The notes beneath the pieces are model-generated. The model had not been told where the DNA came from. It searched no databases and worked only from the letters and a program-made list of their open reading frames with translations. The position numbers were made by a program, and so were the translations under genes. From positions 45,877 through 109,876 of IMG/VR virus record IMGVR_UViG_3300036800_000175: a DNA stretch of 64,000 bases; one strand, written 5' to 3'. Of the stretch, positions 47,679 to 56,657 are shown one piece after another (the first letter of the stretch is position 1; every line of letters begins with the position of its first letter). The stretch is from a virus.

Positions 47679-47864
47679 ATGCAGCACACCGGCTTCAACT
47701 ACTGGATCCACCACGGCAGCGGCGGCGTCATGTTCGGCCTGCTGATCGCATTCCTGGTCCTGGTCGTCATCCCTGTCGCGCTCATCATCGAGGGGCGCAT
47801 GAAGGCCAGCCGTGCTGAGGCCGCCCGCGCCGAGGCCCGCGCCGCCAGCCGCTACGCCGGCTGA
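47679..47864 (+). CDS. Small membrane protein with coiled-coil tail
   Basis: 61 residues. One helix (GGVMFGLLIAFLVLVVIPVALII) and an Ala/Glu/Arg tail (KASRAEAARAEARAA). GAAAGGAAA upstream. Accessory to the transfer apparatus by position. Confidence 0.6.
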   Translation: MQHTGFNYWIHHGSGGVMFGLLIAFLVLVVIPVALIIEGRMKASRAEAARAEARAASRYAG

Positions 47865-47911
47865 CCCACTCTCTAACCGCTTTGACACACCCCGTGGAAG
47901 GGCCGGCGACC

Positions 47912-48289
47912 GTGCCAGACATCACCGACCAGCGGCTGCGGGATCTGCTCCGCCGCCTGCCCGACGTGCCCGACGACCTTGTCTGGCGCGCGGTGCAGGC
48001 GGAGGACAAGATCCGGAAGGCCCTCGCAGGCCCGGAGCCGGACTCGCGGGCAGCACGGAACATCGCCTTGCAGTTCTTGCAGGCCGAGCTCACCAACCGG
48101 CGCAAGGCCGGCCTGATCAGCACATCGCTGATTGAGGTGCAGCTCGCCGGCACGACCCTCGCCATCGGGATCGAGATCCACAACTGGACCCCGGACCGGC
48201 CCGCCGGCCCGTGGCCACCCGGTGGCGGCCAGCTGACGGATGTTTTCTTCCGGAACCTCACTGCAACGTTGGAAGGAGATCAGCAGTGA
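47912..48289 (+). CDS. Hypothetical protein
   Basis: 125 residues from GTG 47912. Helical N-terminal half (RLRDLLRRLPDVPDDLVWRAV), strand-rich second half (STSLIEVQLAGTTLAIGIEI). Overlaps the next start (GTGA). Confidence 0.55.
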   Translation: MPDITDQRLRDLLRRLPDVPDDLVWRAVQAEDKIRKALAGPEPDSRAARNIALQFLQAELTNRRKAGLISTSLIEVQLAGTTLAIGIEIHNWTPDRPAGPWPPGGGQLTDVFFRNLTATLEGDQQ

Positions 48290-49080
48290 CACACGGCCTG
48301 ACCGCGCTGCGGGACCTGGCACACAACAGGGGAAGCAGCGACGCCAGCCAGGCGGCCCCCGGCCCGGGCGCCCCCACCGATGAACTCGCCGCGGAACTCG
48401 CGGCGTCCCGCGAATGGCTGGACCGCGAGCTGGCTGCCTCAGCCGCCGGCGGCACCATGCCACCGCCGCGCCAGCCGGCCCCCGGGCCCGCCCCGGCCGG
48501 GCCGGCCAGTACGGAACCGATCATCCGCCTGCGTGAGGGCCGCAAGATGACAGTCGGGAATGAGGCCCGCGCTGTCGTGGGCCAGGTGTGGCGGCAGGCT
48601 CGCCGGAATCTCCGTGAGATGCGGCACCACCCGGGCGGGATGATCAACGGCTGGCTCGCGGCGCAAGGCCCGTCGGTCGATGACCAGATCGCGTACAAGC
48701 GGGAAAAGCGGTGGGTGCCCCTCGGTCATGACGACGGGGTGGCGGACAAGGCCGGCACCGCGTACCAGACCGTGATCGGTGTCCCGGGTGTGGCGTTCTT
48801 CGGTGCCTGCAAGGCGATCGTCGCCCGGCCGTTCCGGTTCGGGGCCACATTCTTCGCCTGCTACCTGCTCACCGCGTTGACGCTGATCCTCGCCCAGCCG
48901 CGGATCGCCGGGGTGGCCATGCTCATTTGCCTGCCCATCGCCGTGATCGCCGCCCTGATCGGCTTGGAGGGCTGGGCCGCCGCGTCCCGCCGCGCCAGCC
49001 AACCGCAGCCACCCGACGACGAAGACGACGACGAAGCCGAGGACGACGACCCGGCCGGCTACGAACCCCCATCGGAATAA
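48286..49080 (+). CDS. Membrane protein of the transfer operon
   Basis: 264 residues from GTG 48286. A long helical cytosolic N-terminal region with a Pro/Ala linker, three hydrophobic segments (about 165-215, ending IAGVAMLICLPIAVIAALIGL), then a strongly acidic tail (DDEDDDEAEDDD). Position before the FtsK-like gene suggests part of the transfer channel. Confidence 0.65.
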   Translation: MTHGLTALRDLAHNRGSSDASQAAPGPGAPTDELAAELAASREWLDRELAASAAGGTMPPPRQPAPGPAPAGPASTEPIIRLREGRKMTVGNEARAVVGQVWRQARRNLREMRHHPGGMINGWLAAQGPSVDDQIAYKREKRWVPLGHDDGVADKAGTAYQTVIGVPGVAFFGACKAIVARPFRFGATFFACYLLTALTLILAQPRIAGVAMLICLPIAVIAALIGLEGWAAASRRASQPQPPDDEDDDEAEDDDPAGYEPPSE

Positions 49081-49084
49081 GGGA

Positions 49085-49972
49085 ATGATCATGCACGCAC
49101 ACACGGTCGCGCTCGCGGCCAACCACGCCGCCGCGCTGACCCCGCCGCACGCGCACGGCTCCGTCATCGTGCTCGCCGTGCTCGCCGGCGCGGCCGGCCT
49201 GACCCTGTGGGCGTTCAGGTACACCCGCCGGCTGGTGTGCTGGCTGATCGCGTTCGCCGCCGGGATCTGCGCCATCGGGGTCGGCGTGTGGTCAGACGCC
49301 CTGGTCGCCCTGGTCACCAGCGGACCCGGCCAGATCGCGCTGATCGTGATCGTTTTCGCGTCCGGCATCACGTTTTACCTGGTCGCGGTGCATGACGCGC
49401 AAGGCCGCAAGATCCGGCAGGCCAAAAGGAAGCGCCGCAAGGACAAGAAGGACCGCGGGCGCGACGACTACGACGATGACGTCAGCGCGGAACTCGCCCT
49501 CACCGGCGGGAAAGAGATCGTGATCCCGCGGCGCAGCAACACGCTGGATCGCCGCAGCCACCACCACCACATCGGCTCCCCGGCGGTCGCCGCGATCTTC
49601 GGCACGTCGTTTTCCCTGCTGGTGATCACCTTCGGGCTGATCATGACGGACCTGTGGGAGTCGTTCACGTCGCTGGGCAGCACCGTCGCGACCCAGTCCG
49701 GCCGGGCCAGCTCCGGTAAGGCAGCGGCCGCCGCGGTGGCCGGGCATGGCCAGTCGCCCGGTCACATCGTGCTGATCGGCGCGGCGATCCTCATCGCGGT
49801 CCTGTACGGCGGTCACCGGGTCTCACGGCGGATCCACGGCGACAAGAACAAGAACAACGACGGCGGCAACGGCGGCGGTGGCGGCCGGGGCGGCCGGAAG
49901 AAGCGCGGCCGTAACCGTGGCGGCGGCCAGGTGCAGAACAACCGGCCCACGCAGGAACTGGGGTGGCACTAA
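49085..49972 (+). CDS. Multi-spanning membrane protein
   Basis: 295 residues. Hydrophobic segments at about 28-42, 49-68, 79-100, 165-186 and 228-243, with a Lys/Arg-rich loop (KRKRRKDKKDRGR) and a Gly/Arg/Asn-rich C-terminus. No family recognised; candidate channel or coupling component. Confidence 0.65.
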   Translation: MIMHAHTVALAANHAAALTPPHAHGSVIVLAVLAGAAGLTLWAFRYTRRLVCWLIAFAAGICAIGVGVWSDALVALVTSGPGQIALIVIVFASGITFYLVAVHDAQGRKIRQAKRKRRKDKKDRGRDDYDDDVSAELALTGGKEIVIPRRSNTLDRRSHHHHIGSPAVAAIFGTSFSLLVITFGLIMTDLWESFTSLGSTVATQSGRASSGKAAAAAVAGHGQSPGHIVLIGAAILIAVLYGGHRVSRRIHGDKNKNNDGGNGGGGGRGGRKKRGRNRGGGQVQNNRPTQELGWH

Positions 49973-49975
49973 CCC

Positions 49976-52018
49976 ATGGCTGGCATGCAGCAGCAGGGAA
50001 GCGAAGCCCGGGTCGTGGAGGCTGAGCATCACGGCCTGCTGGTCCCGTTCTACTGGATGTTCGCCTCCGATGCGACCGTCCTGGCTGCCTCCCTGCTGCT
50101 GCCGTCCTGGCGGCTGCTCATCGCCGCCGTGGCCGCCGCGCTTGCGATCGGCAGGCAGGTCCGGCAGGTCCGCCGGATCGAGGATGAGATAGCGGAGGCC
50201 ACCGGGCAGCCGGTGGTCCGCCACAAGCCACCCATCCTGCGGTGGACGCTCGGCACCCTGTGGCTCCTGATCGCCGCCGCGGCCGGGCTGCGCCTGGTCC
50301 CGCAGGTGGTGATGCAGATCCTGCTGATCATCGGCGTGTACGCGATCGCGGCGAAGCACTGGTCCCGCAACCGGGTGCCGCACGACGCCCCGCACACCCG
50401 CATCATCACCTCTGGTGCCACCGTGATCCTGGACGACGACGACGCCCAGGCCGCACCGCCGCAGGCCGCACCGTTCGCCACCCCACCCGGCCCGCCGCCC
50501 ACGCCGGCCCCGCCGCCGCCCGCACCGGCCCCTGCGGAGAGTTCCTATGTGGTGCCCCGGATGGGCACCCTGGCCGCGGGTGTGGTCGCGGCGGCCCGCA
50601 CCGCAGCCAACGATTCCGTGATCCGGGCGCTCACCGAACTGTTTGACCAGTTCAAGGTGGACGCCCGGGTCACCGGCTTCAAACGCGGTCCGACGGTCAC
50701 CCGGTATGAGGTGGAACTCGGCCCGGCAGTGAAAGTTGAGCGGGTCACCGCCCTGACCAGGAACATCGCGCTCGCGGTCAAGACGGCGGATGTGCGGATC
50801 TTGTCGCCGGTCCCGGGAAGATCCGTGATCGGCATTGAGATCCCCAACGCGGACAAGGACCTGGTCCGGCTGGGGGACATCCTCCGCTCACCCGCCGCAC
50901 TGATGGACCCCCATCCGATGGTTGTGGGGCTCGGCAAGGACGTTGAGGGCCGCACCGTCATCGCGAACCTCGCGAAGATGCCTCACATGCTCATTGCCGG
51001 CGCGACCGGCGCGGGGAAATCCACCTGCATCTACGGGCTGATCACCTCAATCCTCATGCGGGCCACCGTTGAGGACGTCCGGATGATCCTGATCGACCCC
51101 AAGCGGGTCGAACTGGCCATCTACGCCGGCATCCCGCACCTGTACACCCCGATCATCACCAGCGCGAAGAAAGCCGCTGAGGCCCTGGCGTGGGTGGTCG
51201 GGGAGATGGACCGCCGCTACGACGACCTGGCCGCGTTCGGGTTCCGGCATATAGACGACTTCAACGCCGCGGTCCGCGGCGGCAAGGTCGTCCTCCCGCC
51301 GGGCAGTGAGCGGATCCTCAGGCCGTACCCGTACCTGCTGGTCATCGTGGATGAGCTGGCCGACCTGATGATGGTCGCCCCCCGCGACGTTGAAGACTCG
51401 ATCGTCCGGATCACCCAGCTGGCCCGCGCCGCCGGGATTCATCTGGTGCTCGCCACCCAGCGGCCGTCAGTGGACGTGGTCACCGGGATCATCAAAGCCA
51501 ACGTGCCCGCCCGGCTCGCGTTCGGCACCTCAAGCCTCACCGACAGCCGGGTCATCCTCGATCAGCCGGGCGCGGAGAAACTCGTCGGGGAAGGCGACTG
51601 CCTGTACCTGCCGATGGGGGCGAGCATCCCCACCCGGCTGCAAAACGCGTTCGTCACCGAAGGCGAAGTCCGCGACGTGGTCGCCCAGTGCAAGGCGCAG
51701 GGCTCACCGGAATACCGCGAAGACTTCACCACGCCAGACCGGGCGGCCCGGGAAATAGACGCGGAAATCGGTGACGACCTGACGCTGCTCAGGCAAGCCG
51801 CCGAACTTATCATCCGCACCCAATTCGGCTCAACATCAATGCTGCAACGCAAACTCCGCGTCGGGTTCGCGAAAGCGGGCCGGCTAATGGACCTGCTCGA
51901 GGCACGGCAGATCGTCGGACCCTCCGAAGGGTCGAAGGCCCGCGATGTCCTGGTCCGCCCCGACGACCTGACCCAGACGCTCGCAGCCCTGGACCCAGAC
52001 AGTGAAAGGACCACCTGA
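49976..52018 (+). CDS. FtsK/SpoIIIE (TraB-like) DNA translocase
   Basis: 680 residues. N-terminal membrane segments ([22 protein letters not shown] and a second pair near [11 protein letters not shown]), a Pro/Ala linker, then the FtsK motor. [20 protein letters not shown] is the FtsK alpha/beta entry, [15 protein letters not shown] the Walker A (about 342-352), [14 protein letters not shown] the Walker B (about 452-463) and [16 protein letters not shown] the sensor. The last about 70 residues ([28 protein letters not shown]) form an FtsK-gamma winged helix that reads DNA polarity sequences. TraB proteins of actinomycete plasmids use this plan to move double-stranded DNA between cells. Cell-wall hydrolases upstream support that role. 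Confidence 0.92.
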   Translation: MAGMQQQGSEARVVEAEHHGLLVPFYWMFASDATVLAASLLLPSWRLLIAAVAAALAIGRQVRQVRRIEDEIAEATGQPVVRHKPPILRWTLGTLWLLIAAAAGLRLVPQVVMQILLIIGVYAIAAKHWSRNRVPHDAPHTRIITSGATVILDDDDAQAAPPQAAPFATPPGPPPTPAPPPPAPAPAESSYVVPRMGTLAAGVVAAARTAANDSVIRALTELFDQFKVDARVTGFKRGPTVTRYEVELGPAVKVERVTALTRNIALAVKTADVRILSPVPGRSVIGIEIPNADKDLVRLGDILRSPAALMDPHPMVVGLGKDVEGRTVIANLAKMPHMLIAGATGAGKSTCIYGLITSILMRATVEDVRMILIDPKRVELAIYAGIPHLYTPIITSAKKAAEALAWVVGEMDRRYDDLAAFGFRHIDDFNAAVRGGKVVLPPGSERILRPYPYLLVIVDELADLMMVAPRDVEDSIVRITQLARAAGIHLVLATQRPSVDVVTGIIKANVPARLAFGTSSLTDSRVILDQPGAEKLVGEGDCLYLPMGASIPTRLQNAFVTEGEVRDVVAQCKAQGSPEYREDFTTPDRAAREIDAEIGDDLTLLRQAAELIIRTQFGSTSMLQRKLRVGFAKAGRLMDLLEARQIVGPSEGSKARDVLVRPDDLTQTLAALDPDSERTT

Positions 52019-52575
52019 TGGACCACCTGACCATGTGGACCATGGCCCACCGGGCCATGAGCCACCCCGCATGGACCACCCTGGCCGGAGGGACCACCGC
52101 AGGGGCCGGCGTGGGCCACACCGTGGGCCACGCCGCCGGGAGGATCGCGGCCAGCCTGGGTCACGACGCCGTCACCCACCCAAAGTGGGCCGCCGGGGTC
52201 GCCGTAGTGATCGCCGTCGCCGTGTGGATTGGCGTGCGCCGCCGCGGGGGAGCGAGGCGGCGCCCCCCCGTGCGGGTTCCGCATCACGATCATGGCGGCG
52301 GCGGTCCGTGGCTCGGCCTGGGCGTCGCGGTCGGGGCGCTCGTGTTCGTCATCGTGCTGGTGGCCAACTGGAAGCCCGCCACGCCCGTCAGGCACACCGC
52401 CGCGCCGACGCCGACGCCGACGGTGACGCACACGACCATCGTCCAGCACATCACCCACGTCACCCATGTGACCCGCGCGGCCGCCACCCATATCCCCGAC
52501 GGCCTGTGGTGGGTCGCGGGGATCACCGTGGTCGCCGTGGTGGTCATCTACCTCAACCGCCGGAGGTCGTCATGA
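52018..52575 (+). CDS. Membrane protein of the transfer operon
   Basis: 185 residues, overlapping the FtsK stop by one base. Three hydrophobic stretches (AAGVAVVIAVAVWIGV, LGLGVAVGALVFVIVLV, VAGITVVAVVVIYL) with a Thr/Pro/His-rich external segment. Possible spread-type protein. Its 5' end carries several GGACCACC/GTGGACCAT motifs. Confidence 0.6.
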   Translation: MDHLTMWTMAHRAMSHPAWTTLAGGTTAGAGVGHTVGHAAGRIAASLGHDAVTHPKWAAGVAVVIAVAVWIGVRRRGGARRRPPVRVPHHDHGGGGPWLGLGVAVGALVFVIVLVANWKPATPVRHTAAPTPTPTVTHTTIVQHITHVTHVTRAAATHIPDGLWWVAGITVVAVVVIYLNRRRSS

Positions 52576-53486
52576 CTGACCTGCGAAACCCCTCCCCTCC
52601 CCCGGGGGAGCACCCCTCCCCGGCGGCCGATGCGCATACGCCCATGCGCGCATCCGCGGATGCGCGCATGCGCGCGGGCGCGCGTCAGGATAAGGCAGAC
52701 CCGGCCGAACCGGCCGGAGCCACGCCGGCGGTACCTGAACCCCCCGGGATCGACTGGGTTTCCTCCGCTGGCGGGGCCCTGGTCGGAGGCTTGTGCGCGG
52801 CCCTGACGTGGTCCGGCGGTTACGAGTTCGCCCAGCAATGCGACTGGCCCGCGGCGCTCGCCTGGATCCTGCCGCTGATCACGGACATCTACGCCGGGGT
52901 TGCCCTGTGGATCATGCTGGGCCTGCGCTGGGCCAGCACGGAAACCCGGCACTTCGCCGCCGGATCCACGGTCCTCGCGGTCGCGGCGTCGGTCGCCATG
53001 CAGATCATGTACCACATCCTGCTGAACTCGCCCGGCCACAAGCCCCCCGTGGGTGTGGTGGTCGCCGTGTCGGTGGTCGCCCCGATCATGCTGGCGCTCA
53101 CCGCGCACCTGATGGCCCGGGTCAACGGTGACCGCGGCGAGCTGGTCAGGGCCGCACACCAGGCGCAGGCCCGGCACGCTGAGACGCAACGGGCGGAAGC
53201 CGAGACGCGCGCCGAGACGCAGCGGGCGGAGGCTGCCCGGGTCGCCGCTGACCGTGCCGCCACCGAACGCGCGGCGGCTGAGGCGGACGCAGCCCGGGCG
53301 GCAGCGGCGCGGGCCTCGGGCGAGTTGGCAGTTTGGGAGGCGCAGCGCGCCGCAGCCGCCCGGGAGCGCGCCGCAGCGGATGGGCCACCGATGGGCCACC
53401 CCGCCGGCGTGGACCATGGGCCAGGCACGGCCGGTGGACCATCCGCAGGTGACGTGGACCATGGGCCAGACGGCGGGGTGGACCAT
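52035..53486. repeat. Dispersed GTGGACCAT repeats (clt-like candidate)
   Basis: Exact GTGGACCAT at 52035, 53409, 53434, 53454 and 53478, the last four 20-25 bp apart, plus several GGACCACC variants at 52009-52100. Most are followed by GGGCCA or GGTCCA. They lie in coding frames (VDHGP). TraB-type translocases recognise clustered short repeats in or near the transfer locus. Confidence 0.45.
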
Positions 53487-53762
53487 GGTCCACCCCCAGC
53501 CGATGGGCCAGACGACGGCGACGACCCCGACGCGGCGTGGACCCTGCCCGACGGTGAACGCGACGAAAAAGGCGACCCCGGCGACATTTACGTCCAGGCC
53601 CGCAACGCGTTCCGGCAAAGCTGCCGCGACGGAAAGCCGCTGAGCCCCCGCGCGATCGCCGCGATGTTCCCCGGCAAGTCCCGCAATTGGGGCAAGACAC
53701 GCATCACCGAAGTCAAGAAAGGGATACACGGGATACGCCTCGCCCGCGCGGCAGGCGAGTAA
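52572..53762 (+). CDS. DUF2637/Spd-like membrane protein
   Basis: 396 residues from the ATG overlapping the previous stop. A Pro/Ala N-terminus precedes the DUF2637 region: AALTWSGGYEFAQQC, ALAWILPLITDIYAGVALWIMLG and further hydrophobic helices to about residue 187. A long Glu/Arg/Ala coiled coil follows (about 190-270), then repeats of DHGP and an acidic hinge. The C-terminal domain (YVQARNAFRQSCRDGKPLSPRAIAAMFPGKSRNWGKTRI) looks like an HTH. DUF2637 proteins accompany transfer genes in Streptomyces elements. The DHGP repeats are encoded by GTGGACCAT repeats in the DNA. Confidence 0.8.
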   Translation: MTDLRNPSPPPGEHPSPAADAHTPMRASADARMRAGARQDKADPAEPAGATPAVPEPPGIDWVSSAGGALVGGLCAALTWSGGYEFAQQCDWPAALAWILPLITDIYAGVALWIMLGLRWASTETRHFAAGSTVLAVAASVAMQIMYHILLNSPGHKPPVGVVVAVSVVAPIMLALTAHLMARVNGDRGELVRAAHQAQARHAETQRAEAETRAETQRAEAARVAADRAATERAAAEADAARAAAARASGELAVWEAQRAAAARERAAADGPPMGHPAGVDHGPGTAGGPSAGDVDHGPDGGVDHGPPPADGPDDGDDPDAAWTLPDGERDEKGDPGDIYVQARNAFRQSCRDGKPLSPRAIAAMFPGKSRNWGKTRITEVKKGIHGIRLARAAGE

Positions 53763-53792
53763 ACCACCAAAGGGAGTAGGAGACCCCCCGAA

Positions 53793-54527
53793 ATGACAGC
53801 ACCAGCCGTCCAGACCGTCTATGAGGCATGCGAGGAAATGCTCACCCGCTACACCCCGGTCGCCACCCGCGTCGAAGGACACAACAGGTCGATCGTGATC
53901 CGCGCCGGAGGTAATAGCCACACGTTCTACGTGCTGGCGCAGGACCTGGACGACGGCACCTGCCACCTGTTCCCGTGGTACACCGGGCTGTCCAGGACCA
54001 CCGTGATCACCCCCGGCCTGGATGTCCGCGCCGTCCCCAAGCATGCCGTCCAGCTGCTCAGGCATGGTGTGCCCGTCCCGCAGCACGGGATCGCGTTCGG
54101 CTGGGTTGGCCGTGGCGACCGGGTCACCGCCCTGGTCCCGGTCGACGTTGAGTACCGCCCGGACAAGCCGCTGCCGACGTTCGCTGTGATGCCGCATGAG
54201 GACGCCGGACGCAACGACTGGCCGCCGTTCTATAACGCTGAGGTGTTCGGCCCGGAGATGTGGGAAGCCCAGCGGGCGGGCCGGCTGGTGGTCCTGGACG
54301 ATGCGATCGCCAGCACCGCCCAGAACGTCTCCTGGATCGAGCGGACCGACGGGGAGGCCGCCAGTTACTGTGACGTGGGCACCGATGTCGCCTGGGATGG
54401 GTTCACCATCCCGGCCGGCCGGTACGCCTACTGGCGGCGCCTGCTGTCCCGCGACCGCCGCTGGCCGTCGCCCACCGAACTGCTTGATAACTACACCGCA
54501 TCCGACCTGGCCCCCCGCTTCCGCTGA
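53793..54527 (+). CDS. Hypothetical protein
   Basis: 244 residues with no hydrophobic helix. GGNSHTFYVLAQDLDDGTCHLFPWYTG and PQHGIAFGWVGRGDRVTALVPVDV suggest strand-rich soluble domains. GGGAGTAGGAG precedes the ATG. No family recognised. Confidence 0.6.
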   Translation: MTAPAVQTVYEACEEMLTRYTPVATRVEGHNRSIVIRAGGNSHTFYVLAQDLDDGTCHLFPWYTGLSRTTVITPGLDVRAVPKHAVQLLRHGVPVPQHGIAFGWVGRGDRVTALVPVDVEYRPDKPLPTFAVMPHEDAGRNDWPPFYNAEVFGPEMWEAQRAGRLVVLDDAIASTAQNVSWIERTDGEAASYCDVGTDVAWDGFTIPAGRYAYWRRLLSRDRRWPSPTELLDNYTASDLAPRFR

Positions 54528-54544
54528 CCCAAGGGGGCCTCCCC

Positions 54545-54856
54545 GTGAGCACGCTGACTGAGACAAGCCCGCCCGCCGCTGAGCGCAGCCCGGCCGGACC
54601 CAGCGTCGGGCCCTGCCGGTTGTGCAAGGCGGTCGCCTACGGGGGCGACGCTGACGGGCCGGTCCACGCGTGCTGCTTCGAGTGGCGGGCCGCGATCGCC
54701 GCCGGGCTGTCCTGCCCGGCGTGCGACGCGGCCCGCCTGTCACGGGCACGCGGCCGGATCGTCCCGCCGCGGCTGCCCCGCAAACTCCCCGACGGCCGGC
54801 CCCTCGTCCCGGGCCTGCCCGTCACCCCGGATCAGGCAGAATCAGCGGCATGCTGA
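54545..54856 (+). CDS. Hypothetical zinc-site protein
   Basis: 103 residues, GTG start. GPCRLCKAVAYGG ... HACCFEWRAAIAAGLSCPACDAARLSR fits one or two zinc sites. The C-terminus is Pro/Arg-rich. Unknown. Confidence 0.6.
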   Translation: MSTLTETSPPAAERSPAGPSVGPCRLCKAVAYGGDADGPVHACCFEWRAAIAAGLSCPACDAARLSRARGRIVPPRLPRKLPDGRPLVPGLPVTPDQAESAAC

Positions 54857-54877
54857 CCCTGCAACATCAACGATGAG

Positions 54878-55453
54878 GTGCAGGCCCGCATCTGGAACGA
54901 CTCGCGGCTGCCACCCGGAACCCGTGAGCTCACCCTCGCGATGATGTGGGTGCTGCACCGCGAACCGGAGCATCCGCCGGGCGGCGGGTACTGGCGGCGG
55001 GTCCGTGAACTACTCGGCCGCGCCGGGGTCATCACCCGCGCCGGCCACGGGTGGCGGATTCATGACCTGGTAGCCGGCGACGCACCCCGCTACGACCCGG
55101 GTGGCTATTCCTGGGCGAACGGGTCGTGTGAAGGGCCGCGGGTCCGCCCGTACCGGCCGCGCCGCCCCGCCCAGCAGCCGGATCGCTGCCTGGTGTCCGC
55201 GCATCACCCCCACCTCGGGGACTGCCGCTACACCCAGGTCCACTACGCCGGCGGTGACTTCCTGTCCGGCGGGCATCCGCTCACCGGGACGACCACCACC
55301 CGCCCGGACGGCTGGCCCGGTGAACCGGACCGCGACGACCGGGTGTGCGGCGCGCACGCCACCATCGCTGTCACCGAATACGACATGGTGACCGGGTGGG
55401 AAACGGTCCACTGGTTCTGCACCCGGCACCGCGGCCGGGCCGCCGAAGTGTGA
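54878..55453 (+). CDS. Hypothetical protein, possible HTH at N-terminus
   Basis: 191 residues from GTG 54878. The first 70 residues (TRELTLAMMWVLHREPEHPPGGGYWRRVRELLGRAGVITRAGHGW) resemble the winged domain of phage replication helpers. The rest is Arg/Asp-rich with CRYTQVHY and CGAHATIAVTEYD ... WFCTRH metal-like pairs. Confidence 0.55.
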   Translation: MQARIWNDSRLPPGTRELTLAMMWVLHREPEHPPGGGYWRRVRELLGRAGVITRAGHGWRIHDLVAGDAPRYDPGGYSWANGSCEGPRVRPYRPRRPAQQPDRCLVSAHHPHLGDCRYTQVHYAGGDFLSGGHPLTGTTTTRPDGWPGEPDRDDRVCGAHATIAVTEYDMVTGWETVHWFCTRHRGRAAEV

Positions 55454-55701
55454 AAACCCAGCTCGCCGCGAAAGGTCAGCCGCCGGATCCGATCCCGAAC
55501 CATGGCGGGCACCTGCCCCGCTACTTCACCGCCGACTGGGCGGCGATCTACGCCCGGCATTGCGGGCTGTCGCTGCGGCCGGGGGCGACGTGCTGGCGGC
55601 CGCCGTATCACGGGCTGAACGCTGACGACTGGCCCGTGCCGGGCCGCACCCCGGTCCCGCGGCGGCCACGCCTGTCCATCGTCACCGCCGACGTCTCATG
55701 A
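55450..55701 (+). CDS. Hypothetical small protein
   Basis: 83 residues from GTG 55450 (GTGA). HGGHLPRYFTADWAAIYARHCGLSL and PPYHGLNADDWPV; overlaps the next start (ATGA). Unknown. Confidence 0.55.
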   Translation: MKTQLAAKGQPPDPIPNHGGHLPRYFTADWAAIYARHCGLSLRPGATCWRPPYHGLNADDWPVPGRTPVPRRPRLSIVTADVS

Positions 55702-55859
55702 GCGGCCCGGACGCAGCGCCGGGCGGGGACTGCCTGTGTGGCCGCGGGCCCGCGCTCGGCACGCTCGCCATCACATCGACCAGGATGCTGCTGCGGTCGT
55801 CGGGCGGCCACGGCGAGGGCACAGTCAGCGCTCCGCCGGGCGTGGCAGAACGCATCTGA
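55698..55859 (+). CDS. Hypothetical 53-residue protein
   Basis: MSGPDAAPGGDCLCGRGPAL then Ser/Thr/Gly-rich. Supported by the ATGA overlap with the previous gene. End of the transfer operon. Confidence 0.45.
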   Translation: MSGPDAAPGGDCLCGRGPALGTLAITSTRMLLRSSGGHGEGTVSAPPGVAERI

Positions 55860-55913
55860 GGCTGAGCGTTGCGCCTGGGCGTCACGCGCCAACAGGCGCG
55901 ACCTGACCTGACT

Positions 55914-55962
55914 GGCGGGTACCCGGCCACGGACAGCCACGATCCGGTACCGGGTACCCGCC
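55914..55962. terminator. Inverted repeat at convergent gene ends
   Basis: GGCGGGTACCCGG and its exact complement CCGGGTACCCGCC, 23 bp apart, between the rightward operon ending at 55859 and the leftward gene ending at 55970. No T-run, so it may be a protein site rather than a terminator. Confidence 0.4.
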
Positions 55963-55969
55963 GGACGGG

Positions 55970-56308
55970 TCAGGCCATCGCGGCCTGGCGGGCCTGGCGG
56001 GGCGTGCTCGAATCACATTCGATGCACGCGTAACCCTCAGGCGGCGTCCCGCCGCACCATTCACACGGCAGCGGCGTGATCATCTCCGTCGGCGTCCTGC
56101 CGAAAACCTGGGCCATCCGGTCGACAGTGTCAAGCCCGGTCTGCCGGCCCGCCTCAACCAGGTTGACCGTCGCAGCGGGTTTAGCGGCACCCGGGTTGAA
56201 CAACTCACCCAGTTTCTCCTGTGACCAGCCCCGCGCGTTGCGGAGCTGGAACACGTTGGCGGCGAAGATGCCGGCGCTGGTCGGCTGGGGGGTAGCGTCC
56301 GTGGTCAA
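55970..56308 (-). CDS. XRE-family regulator with C-terminal zinc motif
   Basis: 112 residues from TTG 56308 (GGAAAGG upstream; ATT is an alternative start). FQLRNARGWSQEKLGELFNPGAAKPAATVNLVEAGRQTGLDTVDRMAQVFG is a good HTH. CEWCGGTPPEGYACIEC at the end suggests zinc. Stands alone and faces the transfer operon. Confidence 0.65.
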   Translation of the reverse strand: MTTDATPQPTSAGIFAANVFQLRNARGWSQEKLGELFNPGAAKPAATVNLVEAGRQTGLDTVDRMAQVFGRTPTEMITPLPCEWCGGTPPEGYACIECDSSTPRQARQAAMA

Positions 56309-56657
56309 GAGAATGACCTTTCCCGGCCCCCCGGCGCCGCAGCGCCCCGGGGCCGTTTCCATGCGCAGGCAGGCATCCCCTGGCCTGCGCGAACCTGGGG
56401 TTAGGGCCGGGGCAGGAACGGCCGGCATCCCTGCGGGGAGGGGGGGAAACCCTCCGGGATGGTGCCGTCCCTGCCCCCGGCGAGACGGCACCGGCCAGTA
56501 GCCATAAAGCCACGGCAAGTTACCGCCCTGGGAGCATTCTGGATCACCGCAGGTAACCTGTCCACCCGCATCCACCAGCAGGTACCTGCGAATAACCGTG
56601 GTGTCATGCCATGCTTGCGCCGCCCCCCGCTTTGCCTAGGCAACCCGGGGGCGGATT
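56309..56657. other. Non-coding interval with a long imperfect hairpin
   Basis: No gene supported. The main structure is a 26-bp imperfect inverted repeat (56406-56431 with 56456-56481), with a smaller stem in its loop. It probably holds the promoters of the XRE gene and of the operon starting at 56658. Confidence 0.45.
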
